A stretch of DNA of 42,392 nucleotides. Source: RGIG7213 sp045544195 (GTDB lineage: Bacteria > Bacillota > Clostridia > Oscillospirales > CAG-272). This document shows positions 15,133 through 22,997 of the stretch, piece after piece. The stretch's first letter is position 1. Each line of letters opens with the position of its first letter. The notes under the pieces are model-generated. The model made no database searches and had not been told where the DNA came from. It was given only the letters and a program-made list of their open reading frames with translations. Location: NCBI GenBank assembly GCA_045544195.1, contig JAZPYO010000005.1, positions 1 to 42,392 of the forward strand. The letters run 5' to 3'. The position numbers were made by a program, and so were the translations under genes.

Positions 15133-15134
15133 GC

Positions 15135-15437
15135 TTACCTCCTACCGAGAGTTTCGGATAACAGCTCGTAAATTCTTTTGAGTTCTTCTTGTGTGGTGGT
15201 AAGATTTACGGTATTGATCTTTCCTTGGCGTGAGAGAATCAACAATTGATTTACATTGTTGCCGAGTTTCTTCACCTGTGTGGTAAGCTCTTTGAGCCCA
15301 TCGTAATTGACAACATCTTTGCCGATGGCGCATCTTACGATATAGTCGGTGATGCTCATATTGGCATCGTTTGCTTTCTTTCGGATCAGAGCATCCATCG
15401 TATCGGAGACTCTGAAGTTAAATCTTTTGTTTTTCAT
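15135..15437 (-). CDS. mobC: MobC-family mobilization protein
   Basis: 100 residues. The N-terminal ribbon-helix-helix part (KRFNFRVSDTMDALIRKKA..SITDYIV) and the C-terminal KKLGNNVNQLLILSRQG motif are those of MobC accessory relaxosome proteins. They bind near oriT and help open the DNA for the relaxase. AAGGAT lies 8 nt before the ATG, and the relaxase gene starts 2 nt after this stop, so the two are translated together. Three hairpins lie upstream (15474-15548), a sensible place for oriT. Confidence 0.85.
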   Translation of the reverse strand: MKNKRFNFRVSDTMDALIRKKANDANMSITDYIVRCAIGKDVVNYDGLKELTTQVKKLGNNVNQLLILSRQGKINTVNLTTTQEELKRIYELLSETLGRR

Positions 15438-15473
15438 ATAGTCACATCCTTTATTAAAAGTTTTAAGTGGGTT

Positions 15474-15548
15474 CGGGCTTCTGCCCGCTCATTATGCGTT
15501 TGGCGTACAGCCAAAGGCGATGCTGGTTCTTCTCTCCTAAAGGAGAGA
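15474..15548. other. Candidate oriT region: three tandem hairpins upstream of mobC
   Basis: CGGGC-TTCT-GCCCG (15474-15487), TTTGGC-GTACA-GCCAAA (15499-15515) and TCTCTCCT-AA-AGGAGAGA (15531-15548) follow one another in the gap between mobC and the ATPase gene. Relaxase elements often place oriT directly upstream of mobC. The nick site cannot be recognised by eye. Confidence 0.35.
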
Positions 15549-15562
15549 GAAGAAAAACGGAA

Positions 15563-16636
15563 TCATCCACCGCCAGTGACGCAAGGAACGCAAGGGTCGC
15601 AAGATTTGGCACTGCCGTTTTTTGCGTCACTTACTGCACTTGCGTCACTATACGGAGGAACAAATCTGACTTCGAGAATGCGTTCTCCGTTACTGCGGTG
15701 GCTGAGGAAGTATACACCGTGTTCTTCAAGAGTGTATCTCCATTTGTTCATCTGCTGCTTCAATGCCTTTGCAGATATCTGCTCTCCTGAGAAGGAACAA
15801 TACTGCTCAGCGAACTCGGTATTGCTTCCTGCGAAGGAAGTGATACTCTGAACAAAAGAAATCAGCTTGTCCATCTCGCTGGGAAGGAGCAGTCTTGGGT
15901 CATCCAAACTGTCCGAGACAAGCTCCCACGTATGTGTGTCTTTTGAGAAGCGGATTTCAAGCTCACGGTATTCAATATCCCGTCCCGTTGCAACAAGAGT
16001 TGCGTTGTCCTGACTGCGCTTGCTTTTATCAAGCACGAATACAGCATCCACCGCGCCGCTGATTCCCGTGGTGCCGGACAGCTTGTTCAGCGGATCGCTG
16101 TCGCCTTGCTTGCGAAGATGATGCACAAGCAGAAGCGTGATGCTCAACTCATCTGCAAGCGCTTTCAGCTTACGAAGCTCGTCGTAATCGTTTGCGTATG
16201 AGGTATCCGCAGAGTAGCTTCGTATCACCTGAAAGGTATCGATGGCAACGAATACCGTATCAGGATGCTCCTTTATAAACGAACGGACATCATCGCACAG
16301 ACCATCGGCGAGCGTATGCGCCGTCGTTGCAAAGTACACCTCCTTGGGAACTTCATCGGTGATGCTGTTCAGTCGTTCTTGCACACGGTGTAGCGTATCT
16401 TCAAGGCAAAGATACAACACCGTTCCTTTGTGTGTTTGCAGATTCCAGATCGGCTCTCCCTTGGCGATACGAACGCAGAGGTCAAGCACGAGCCACGATT
16501 TCCCGATCTTCGGCGCACCGCCGAGAATACAGATCCCTTGCGGCAGCAGAGTGTCGACACAAAACTTGGTCGGGACAAGTCTCATGTCCATGAGTGTTTC
16601 GCCGTCTATGACGGCAAGTTTGTTTTTGTCTTTCAT
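15563..16636 (-). CDS. RepA-like AAA ATPase (helicase-type)
   Basis: 357 residues from ATG at 16634-16636, chosen because AAGGAG lies 8 nt upstream; the longer frame starting at 16705 would translate through that site. The Walker A motif GGAPKIGKS is at about residues 39-47 and Walker B follows at VFVAIDTF (about 130). The LLLVHHLRKQGDSDPLNKLSGTTGISGAVDAVF block (about residues 170-200) is typical of RepA/RecA-fold plasmid replication ATPases (AAA_25). The last 120 residues, with a winged-helix-like QMNKWRYTLEEHGVYFL, may bind DNA. It probably supports replication or maintenance of the excised element. A terminator separates it from the upstream gene. Confidence 0.8.
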   Translation of the reverse strand: MKDKNKLAVIDGETLMDMRLVPTKFCVDTLLPQGICILGGAPKIGKSWLVLDLCVRIAKGEPIWNLQTHKGTVLYLCLEDTLHRVQERLNSITDEVPKEVYFATTAHTLADGLCDDVRSFIKEHPDTVFVAIDTFQVIRSYSADTSYANDYDELRKLKALADELSITLLLVHHLRKQGDSDPLNKLSGTTGISGAVDAVFVLDKSKRSQDNATLVATGRDIEYRELEIRFSKDTHTWELVSDSLDDPRLLLPSEMDKLISFVQSITSFAGSNTEFAEQYCSFSGEQISAKALKQQMNKWRYTLEEHGVYFLSHRSNGERILEVRFVPPYSDASAVSDAKNGSAKSCDPCVPCVTGGG

Positions 16637-16803
16637 TGAAGACTCCTTTCCGGGCTTTGCCCAATTGTTTTTTGCAAGAGAAAAAGCTCCCGCCGATATT
16701 GGCAAGAGCGATTTGACTTGCGGAGAGTTATCCCCTCTATTACATACCCGACATTAGAACACCCAAAATGTTCCTGACTAAAAAATTATTTTTGAAAAAG
16801 AAA

Positions 16804-16836
16804 AATCCCTTTGAAGTTTTTACGCTTCAAAGGGAT
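16804..16836 (-). terminator. Terminator of the sigma-like regulator gene
   Basis: Perfect 13-bp stem AATCCCTTTGAAG / CTTCAAAGGGATT with the minus strand continuing TTTTCTTTTTC. It separates the gene at 16853-17776 from the RepA-like gene. Confidence 0.8.
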
Positions 16837-16852
16837 TGGTGGTGCTGGTATA

Positions 16853-17776
16853 CTATGTGTTTTGCATTATCCAAAATTCTTTTTGTTTTTCTTCGATCTT
16901 CTTTAGCCGCTTGCCGACGGCGCTATGCGTTTTGAATCCGAGACGCTCGGCAATCTGCTTTTGCGTGTATCCGTTTGCCTTTAACTTGAAGATCTTGATA
17001 TCGATCTCGTCGCCGAGAAAGGCATAGAATTCTTTGATGGTTTCCATCATTTCAAGATGCGCCTGCGGATCTTCATCCGAGAACTCCGTTGCTAACTCGG
17101 GAGTTTTATGCTCGAGGTCTTCCATTTGATTTAGCGATTCCATTTCACCGACCCTTGTACGTGTGTGATCCCATTGACGATTGAAATCCACCTTGTCAAA
17201 ATTGGTGTTTGCGGTAGTTGCGAAATCCTCGTGCGCGCCGATCTCTTTCGATGCGCCTAAAATATCGGGTACGCTTTCCACTTGCATCAGCTTGTTCATC
17301 ATCACGGAAAGGAATAGATCCGCAAACTGATCGAACACAAGGGCGAACTCTGCTTCGGTCAATTCTTCAACTGTTTTGTTATGCGCCTTAGCATACTTTT
17401 CAAGCTCGGCAGTAATGTCTCCTTCTAAGGCGATCAACATCGAATCTATGATGCGCTCGCAAAGAGTTTCATCCGTGAGTATTTCCATCACGGCACCCGC
17501 AACAAGATTTTCATTTGCTTCTTCCAGGCACCGTACGGGAGCGTTGGAGGTGAAATTGATGAGAGACCCTTTACCTGTGAGCAGTTTCATCTGCTTATTC
17601 CAAGACGAAAGGAAATGCTTTTTTGCTTTGATGTACACACGGTTCTGCTCGTCGGAAGCGGTCATGGGATCGTATTTTGATACCTGCGTGCTGAAATCGT
17701 GGTCTCTGAAAAAAGCTTTCAGCTCTGCAATGGTCGGTGCGCTATCCTTTTCAAGTAATGTCATATCTATTTTCAT
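16853..17776 (-). CDS. Element protein with C-terminal sigma-region-4-like HTH
   Basis: 307 residues. GGAGA precedes the ATG. The C-terminal 50 residues (IDIKIFKLKANGYTQKQIAERLGFKTHSAVGKRLKKIEE, about 258-297) form a helix-turn-helix like sigma-70 region 4. Residues 1-250 are helical and acidic with no recognised domain; the middle (about 80-175) has several amphipathic helices. Proteins of this type recur beside RepA-like and Mob genes in Clostridia mobilizable elements and are thought to regulate or initiate element functions. That role is inferred. Confidence 0.65.
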   Translation of the reverse strand: MKIDMTLLEKDSAPTIAELKAFFRDHDFSTQVSKYDPMTASDEQNRVYIKAKKHFLSSWNKQMKLLTGKGSLINFTSNAPVRCLEEANENLVAGAVMEILTDETLCERIIDSMLIALEGDITAELEKYAKAHNKTVEELTEAEFALVFDQFADLFLSVMMNKLMQVESVPDILGASKEIGAHEDFATTANTNFDKVDFNRQWDHTRTRVGEMESLNQMEDLEHKTPELATEFSDEDPQAHLEMMETIKEFYAFLGDEIDIKIFKLKANGYTQKQIAERLGFKTHSAVGKRLKKIEEKQKEFWIMQNT

Positions 17777-17895
17777 CGGTTCTCTCCTTTCGCTATGGTG
17801 CTTATATTATATCATATTTTTGCGGATTTTTCAAGGAAGGAACTGTGAACAAGAAAAGAGGGGCTGCACTTTTTGCGTAGTCCCTCCGTTACTCT

Positions 17896-18423
17896 TTAGA
17901 AGTGTTTGCCTTCGCCCGGGCAGTCTTCGCCTTCTCCGACGTAGTCCTCTACCGGTCGATCATCTATCTCGGTCAGCGTATCGTTCTCGAAGGGATTCGG
18001 CTGACCGCCGATCTGAGGTTTGTATTCCGCAAGGCTTTGATCGCCTTCGTCTATACATTCCACTGTTTCTTCTTCGGGTTCGGAGATAACATTTTCTTCG
18101 GTGATTTCGATGCATTCCTCTGTCACCGTTTCTCGTTCCGTAGGTGTTTTTTCTTCAGTAAACACCTTGGGTTCTTCGGTCACAACATGGCTTTCGGGCG
18201 CTGTTGTCTCTTCGGTATTAACCTCAGTTCCCGTTTCGCTTGCTTCGCCTACAAACGCCGTTTCTGCGGTTGTTTCGCTTACCTCGGGCACTTGCTCCAC
18301 CGATATCGTTATCGCCGTCTGTGGCGATTTTACGGCGGTCACGGGCGGTTGATCTGCACCCTGATCTGGTACGCTGAACAGCGTCATAATGGTTGCGAGG
18401 ATGATGGTGATTAACTTTTTCAT
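17896..18423 (-). CDS. Secreted or anchored acidic Thr/Glu-rich protein
   Basis: 175 residues from ATG at 18421-18423, behind AAAGGAAAA. The longer frame from 18525 adds 34 residues that include a second hydrophobic stretch but has no advantage in ribosome site. Residues 1-22 (MKKLITIILATIMTLFSV) are a signal peptide or anchor. The rest is almost wholly acidic with many Thr-Glu-Glu steps and a C-terminal QPNPFENDTLTEIDDRPVED. It lacks Cys for lipidation at the expected place. Function unknown; similar acidic proteins sit in this position in related mobile elements, so it may be linked to transfer or the cell surface. Confidence 0.65.
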   Translation of the reverse strand: MKKLITIILATIMTLFSVPDQGADQPPVTAVKSPQTAITISVEQVPEVSETTAETAFVGEASETGTEVNTEETTAPESHVVTEEPKVFTEEKTPTERETVTEECIEITEENVISEPEEETVECIDEGDQSLAEYKPQIGGQPNPFENDTLTEIDDRPVEDYVGEGEDCPGEGKHF

Positions 18424-18551
18424 ATGTATTTTCCTTTCTGAGCACGCCTTTCGCGGCTCAACACAAGAATAAACTGAAAAACAAATAAGTCCAGAGAGAA
18501 TAGGTATGAAAATGAGGAATCGCACACATTTTGGTACGATTCCTCTGAATG

Positions 18552-18824
18552 TTATTCAATTTCTGAATTCATTACTTCGATGATGATCCTGGCTCCGAGC
18601 GTGAACCCTCTTACAAACGCCTCCCGCTCGGCGATGACATACATCTCGTTGGTGCACTCGGTAAACTTTTCGAGAATCTCTATTTCCTCGTCATTCAGAC
18701 GTTTTTTCAGATCTTCCTCGTGCCGAACGATGTAACCAAGCAGTTCAGAATACTTACTGCCTTTCTTGAAGTTCCTCTCACAAGGAGAGATGTTGCCGTA
18801 CCATAATTCTTCAATGATGTTCAT
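18552..18824 (-). CDS. DUF6809-like small protein
   Basis: 90 residues. The pattern MNIIEELWYGNISPCER at the start and FVRGFTLGARIIIEVM near the end is that of a short protein family (DUF6809) common in Clostridia mobile elements. It is predicted all-helical. GGAGGTG precedes the ATG by about 5 nt. Function unknown. It is the last element-maintenance gene before the defence cargo. Confidence 0.7.
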   Translation of the reverse strand: MNIIEELWYGNISPCERNFKKGSKYSELLGYIVRHEEDLKKRLNDEEIEILEKFTECTNEMYVIAEREAFVRGFTLGARIIIEVMNSEIE

Positions 18825-18846
18825 TTCGCACCTCCGTGATAAAGAG

Positions 18847-18888
18847 AGAGCGGCTCCACCTCGGGAAATTCCGATTTAGAACCGCTCT
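18847..18888. terminator. Hairpin between the DUF6809-like gene and the defence cargo
   Basis: AGAGCGGCTC (18847-18856) pairs with GAACCGCTCT (18879-18888) with one wobble, and the plus strand continues TTTGTTTTTTT. No plus-strand gene ends here, so its direction of action is unclear; on the minus strand it sits just upstream of the DUF6809-like ribosome site. The remaining 18889-19085 shows nothing recognisable. Confidence 0.4.
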
Positions 18889-19085
18889 GTTTGTTTTTTT
18901 GCTATTTACTTGTCTTTTCCGCGTCATATGTATGCCTCCTTTTCGTGGTAGCACACACAATATCACAGAAGGTGGTGAATGTCCAGAGAGAATCTAATTA
19001 TTCGCTATCACATACTTGAAACATTTTTGCGCTTTTTATTGCCACAAAATGCGCTTAGTTGTGGTTTTAAAACAACCATAAAATG

Positions 19086-21803
19086 TCATGAATTCAACTC
19101 ATTGCGAACCATTCGAACAACATAGTTATTATCATTGGCACATTTAGAGAAAACATATTCTTTTGTGCCACTATCAATTTTTGATTCGCCTATATATCTT
19201 TGAATCAAATTCTTGATATAAACATTATCATTATCTATTAGATTGATCACTTGATAACTGATGATGTCATTTAGTGCAGGATTACGTCCCAACAAGAACA
19301 GAATTTGAACACAATACCACCTTACATCTACGCTGTCCGAGTCAATCCAAGTAAGAATTGTGTGCAACAAAATAGACTCAAGTTGTTCTTCTACAGAAGC
19401 CGTCTTGTCTTTCTCTAAGAAATTAAGTATTGTTTTACAAATTCTAAGTTGATCCGGAATCTCATTTTGCGCATAAGGGAGCACCTCAAGTAATTTCAAC
19501 GAAAGGGTACTATCCAAAAATGTTAATAACAAATAATAAGAAAATCTCAAACTAACATCTGAAACATTAGAATCAAAAAAATGTGTTTCGCAGTTCAGCA
19601 CTTGATTTGGATTTGATCTAACTTCTTCTGCAACTTTATAATTATTTGTTTCCAATTCGGGATAGCGTTGAAGCAAATATATAATTAAATCTATTGCTTC
19701 GCATTTTGTTGTGATGCTTTGATTACCGCACATCAAAGTTTCACAACTTGCCTCAAAAGCAGAATTTATAATATCCGCTTCTATTTCTCCACCTTTAATA
19801 CATAAAATATTTCGAATTGTGACATGAGGGGAACTTGCATAACCGTGATAGACACCGCCCTTGCCCTGTTCTTGATTATGCGTTTTTATTTGCTCTACAT
19901 ACTCTTTTATAAAGAAAACATCATCCTCATCTTTGCATGAGGTTTCAAGTCTATATTTGTTCTGATAAAATTGAGGTAACTTTTCAGAAACGATTTTATC
20001 CAGATCTTGAGTTAAATCAACACTTTGTTTTCTAAATGCTATAAGTACCTTTTCAAGATTGGGAATTCTTATATTTTCGTTATCCATTATCGATATCACA
20101 TGAGTAATCAAGGAATTGGCTGATTCCTGTGAAAGCTTGGTAATATCAATTTTTGAAGATATCATCTCAAACATATCCGAATAAAATCGTGAAAATCCAC
20201 GGTCTATAAATCTGCAACAAATGTCTGCGAGATTCTCTTGATCCATCCTATGAGCAATGTCTTTCAAAGATTTAAAGATATAATCGCCTATTGACAAAAC
20301 GGGCGTTTCTTCTTGAATCCAATTCTTTATGCTTTCTACAATCTCGTTGCTAATTTGGGAGAAGGACTCGTCATCTAAATAATATCCTACCATCCCCAAC
20401 GCTTTTAACTGTGAAATCATCCTTCGGTGTTTGGTAGGATGGTTGCTGCAATAATCGTATAGCACCATTGCATCGGAATGGTTGAGTTTAACCAATATAT
20501 CCGGAAATGCACGATGCAATGAATCCAACTCCTTCTTCGAGCCATCAAATATTATTTCTCGCAACAAAAGCATTCTAAATTCCCAATTGCTAAATTTACT
20601 GCTCATCCAAAACGCCAATGTTTTTATTCGATCGTGTAACAAAAGTAAATATGTCAGTGATCCATTAAACATGGCAATAATAAAGCAATTAGAAATAATG
20701 TCCGTTTGGGTAATATTATATCCCATCGAAATGGTATGCGGAGATTGAATTTTGGTCTTAAAAGTGTCTTCTGCAAATTTTTCGTATAGGTCACCTTGCA
20801 TTCTATCAAGCAAGGGATAATATATAGCATGCTGGCTACTTGTTAATTCCTTTTGTGCTGGGTCTTCTGCGCAAATTTTATTCTCTGTTTCGAAAAGTTC
20901 GTAACGCTTGTTTCTCAAATCTATAAGTATGTCTTTAACAAACCACTCCGACAGATTGTTTTGTTTTGCAATTTCCAACGCATTTTCTAACGATTTAACA
21001 CATTCTGTTAAGTTGCCGTTGAAATAATGCTGAATAGAATCCCAGCGTTTTTCAACCACAGCAAAATGCTCGCTTGATTGATGCTTTTTCAACTCTTGAA
21101 GGAACATGCTCGTATTAAATGTTCTAATAGAAACGTGCTCAAAAAGAATTGGCAAAAAACGAGAACACCAATCATCCAAATCCGATGTTCCGTGTTCATC
21201 CTTTTCAAATTTTGAGAACATTTTATGAAAATACAACTTGCAACGGTCTGTATTTGCTATTATTGTTTTGTCAATAATTAACGAAACATCACTTGATTCT
21301 TCCGTAATAGCAACTTGTACTTCAACATCCTCTTTGGGCTCCAATCTGCCTTCGCAATAGTATTTATAGATAGCTGTTATATCATCTATTAGGCTTTGCG
21401 CACCTCCGAGCAGTTCGTCAAATGAATGCACTACTTTATATTTGGGAGCATTTGGCCCTGTTAATCCTTTTTGTATTGCGGTTGCAGTTTTTGAATTTTC
21501 GTCACAAAAATAGAAGAAGGATTTTTTATTGTATTTTTTTGCAGCATCAATCTCTTTTTGAACTCCGGGATTTACACCATCTGAGTTATCAATAATAAAA
21601 ATACAAATGTCGCTATTTTCCAAATCCCAAACATAATGCTGTTGAGCAGTTAAGGTTGATGCGCCTGTTGCCTCGAACAAATATACATCAGCAAGATTAG
21701 TATCCTCTATTACCTGTTTCAATTTTGCTCGAAGAGTATCATACTTTTCTACTCCGCAAATGGAACTTATGAATACTTTAATTTTTTGTCTTGGTATTAT
21801 CAT
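19086..21803 (-). CDS. DUF4062 protein with large helical C-terminal region (candidate defence effector)
   Basis: 905 residues. Residues about 8-115 match DUF4062: KVFISSICGVEKYDTLRAKL, FEATGAS near 43, an ENSDICIFIID strand near 65 and EIDAAKKYNKKSFFYF near 84. DUF4062 is a TIR-like alpha/beta fold that occurs at the N-terminus of defence and STAND-type proteins. I see no P-loop, so this is not an obvious STAND NTPase. Residues about 170-905 are almost entirely helical; the last 150 (TILTWIDSDSVDVRWYCVQILFLLGRNPAL, with repeats of DNDNVYIKNL type) look like HEAT/ARM repeats. The start has AGGAGGTGA about 11 nt upstream. It is 26 nt behind the restriction endonuclease gene and is the last gene of that operon, which argues that it works with the restriction system. 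The mechanism is unknown. Confidence 0.75.
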   Translation of the reverse strand: MIIPRQKIKVFISSICGVEKYDTLRAKLKQVIEDTNLADVYLFEATGASTLTAQQHYVWDLENSDICIFIIDNSDGVNPGVQKEIDAAKKYNKKSFFYFCDENSKTATAIQKGLTGPNAPKYKVVHSFDELLGGAQSLIDDITAIYKYYCEGRLEPKEDVEVQVAITEESSDVSLIIDKTIIANTDRCKLYFHKMFSKFEKDEHGTSDLDDWCSRFLPILFEHVSIRTFNTSMFLQELKKHQSSEHFAVVEKRWDSIQHYFNGNLTECVKSLENALEIAKQNNLSEWFVKDILIDLRNKRYELFETENKICAEDPAQKELTSSQHAIYYPLLDRMQGDLYEKFAEDTFKTKIQSPHTISMGYNITQTDIISNCFIIAMFNGSLTYLLLLHDRIKTLAFWMSSKFSNWEFRMLLLREIIFDGSKKELDSLHRAFPDILVKLNHSDAMVLYDYCSNHPTKHRRMISQLKALGMVGYYLDDESFSQISNEIVESIKNWIQEETPVLSIGDYIFKSLKDIAHRMDQENLADICCRFIDRGFSRFYSDMFEMISSKIDITKLSQESANSLITHVISIMDNENIRIPNLEKVLIAFRKQSVDLTQDLDKIVSEKLPQFYQNKYRLETSCKDEDDVFFIKEYVEQIKTHNQEQGKGGVYHGYASSPHVTIRNILCIKGGEIEADIINSAFEASCETLMCGNQSITTKCEAIDLIIYLLQRYPELETNNYKVAEEVRSNPNQVLNCETHFFDSNVSDVSLRFSYYLLLTFLDSTLSLKLLEVLPYAQNEIPDQLRICKTILNFLEKDKTASVEEQLESILLHTILTWIDSDSVDVRWYCVQILFLLGRNPALNDIISYQVINLIDNDNVYIKNLIQRYIGESKIDSGTKEYVFSKCANDNNYVVRMVRNELNS

Positions 21804-21829
21804 TTGCCTCTGTCACCTCCTCGAGAGTA

Positions 21830-22933
21830 TCAAGGATTATACACAACCTCGTTTCTGTGTTCGTCAAAAATGCTCATAGGGATACTTCTTTGACACTTGT
21901 AGTTTTCTTCCGCGACATACGAAAAATTTTTGCCGAGTTCCTCTCCAGGACATAGAACCACACCTTCAATAATTCCCGTGGAAGAATTAACCAAAGCAAT
22001 TAAATATCTCATATTCTTTGTTGTAAAATCACCGTGAATAGTTTCCTCAAATTGAGGAGAGTATTTACCCAAATCAATGGTTGGAGATTCTTGAACTTTC
22101 ACTTCAAGCATTTGATTGGGTATATCGGGATATCCACCTTCCAACATATCTGCCTCGGAAACCGAATAGCCAAGTTTTCTTGCAACGATTCTTTCCAAAA
22201 GCTGTCCCTTTTCCTTGGTCGATAACGAAGTGTCAAGTTGAGTACCGATAAAATCATCGCCCAAGCGTTCTCTAATGACAGAAAGAGGAAGAACGCGAGA
22301 AGGAAGCTGCTTTATAGATCTCGCCAATGTCATGTTTTCATCCAACAGAAAAAGAGAATCTGGATAGTCCTTTACGAATAGCCATTTTTCAGCGATTATT
22401 TTAGCTCTTTTGGTTCCAGAAATAATTAGCTGCTGTTTTATTGTCGGTTTGCCAAACTTTCCAAAAGTGTTTTCAATGTAGTCGGGCGACATCACAATAA
22501 TGCTTTCCAATATGTTGGTTTCGACATTTACTTTGCCCAAAACAAAACGAACATCATTTGCTGACAAAGTTTCACCATTGGCATATTCAATTTGAACGGA
22601 CTCACTATTCGGATTTCGATTCCATACCTGCAAATTGTAAGCATCGCCTGAAGTAACAATATATGTATCAATATACTCAGCACGAAGTTTTGGGACACCC
22701 TTTCCCTTCGGAGGAACAATTTTGTAGTAACGAATGTCCGCAGGCATAGGAGCATGTTGCGACAAAAGACAAGTGGTTACTAATTTGCGAAATTTAGAAC
22801 CATCTGTTCGAGCTTGCCTTGTCAATGTAAAGGTAGTTCCAATCAGTGGTCTAAGACGTTCCACGAGCATTTCGGGGGATGACAAAAGTGCTTTGCTACG
22901 AGGCGGCGTTTTTCCTATTTTCACATAATCCAT
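21830..22933 (-). CDS. PD-(D/E)xK restriction endonuclease
   Basis: 367 residues. The C-terminal third carries a restriction-type nuclease core: Glu247 in LLERIV, Asp270 in GGYPD and Glu277-x-Lys279 in MLEVKV, giving E...D...ExK at normal spacing. Residues 1-200 look like a recognition or specificity domain. The gene lies directly after a predicted adenine methyltransferase, so a type II restriction enzyme cutting the site protected by that enzyme is the simplest reading. I could not assign a specificity or a named endonuclease family. AAAGGA precedes the ATG. A hairpin lies in the 64-nt gap to the methyltransferase gene. Confidence 0.8.
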   Translation of the reverse strand: MDYVKIGKTPPRSKALLSSPEMLVERLRPLIGTTFTLTRQARTDGSKFRKLVTTCLLSQHAPMPADIRYYKIVPPKGKGVPKLRAEYIDTYIVTSGDAYNLQVWNRNPNSESVQIEYANGETLSANDVRFVLGKVNVETNILESIIVMSPDYIENTFGKFGKPTIKQQLIISGTKRAKIIAEKWLFVKDYPDSLFLLDENMTLARSIKQLPSRVLPLSVIRERLGDDFIGTQLDTSLSTKEKGQLLERIVARKLGYSVSEADMLEGGYPDIPNQMLEVKVQESPTIDLGKYSPQFEETIHGDFTTKNMRYLIALVNSSTGIIEGVVLCPGEELGKNFSYVAEENYKCQRSIPMSIFDEHRNEVVYNP

Positions 22934-22949
22934 AGTTTTTCCTTTCCAA

Positions 22950-22979
22950 GAGAAAAAGACCGTTATACGGCTTTTTCTC
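22950..22979 (-). terminator. Intercistronic hairpin between methyltransferase and endonuclease genes
   Basis: GAGAAAAAG-CCG stem pairs with CGG-CTTTTTCTC over about 12 bp with one bulge, loop TTATA. The minus strand gives GTCTTTTTCTC at the end. It would make endonuclease expression lower than that of the methyltransferase. Confidence 0.5.
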
Positions 22980-22997
22980 TCGTTTCAATATTCTTCA

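Noticed and set aside
11693..18824. Self-transmissible conjugative element
   Set aside because: No type IV secretion ATPase (VirB4), coupling protein or channel genes are present, so transfer must depend on a helper.
19086..21803. STAND-type NTPase assignment for the 905-aa protein
   Set aside because: No Walker A (GxxxxGKS/T) motif is visible anywhere in the protein; only the DUF4062 domain and helical repeats can be supported.
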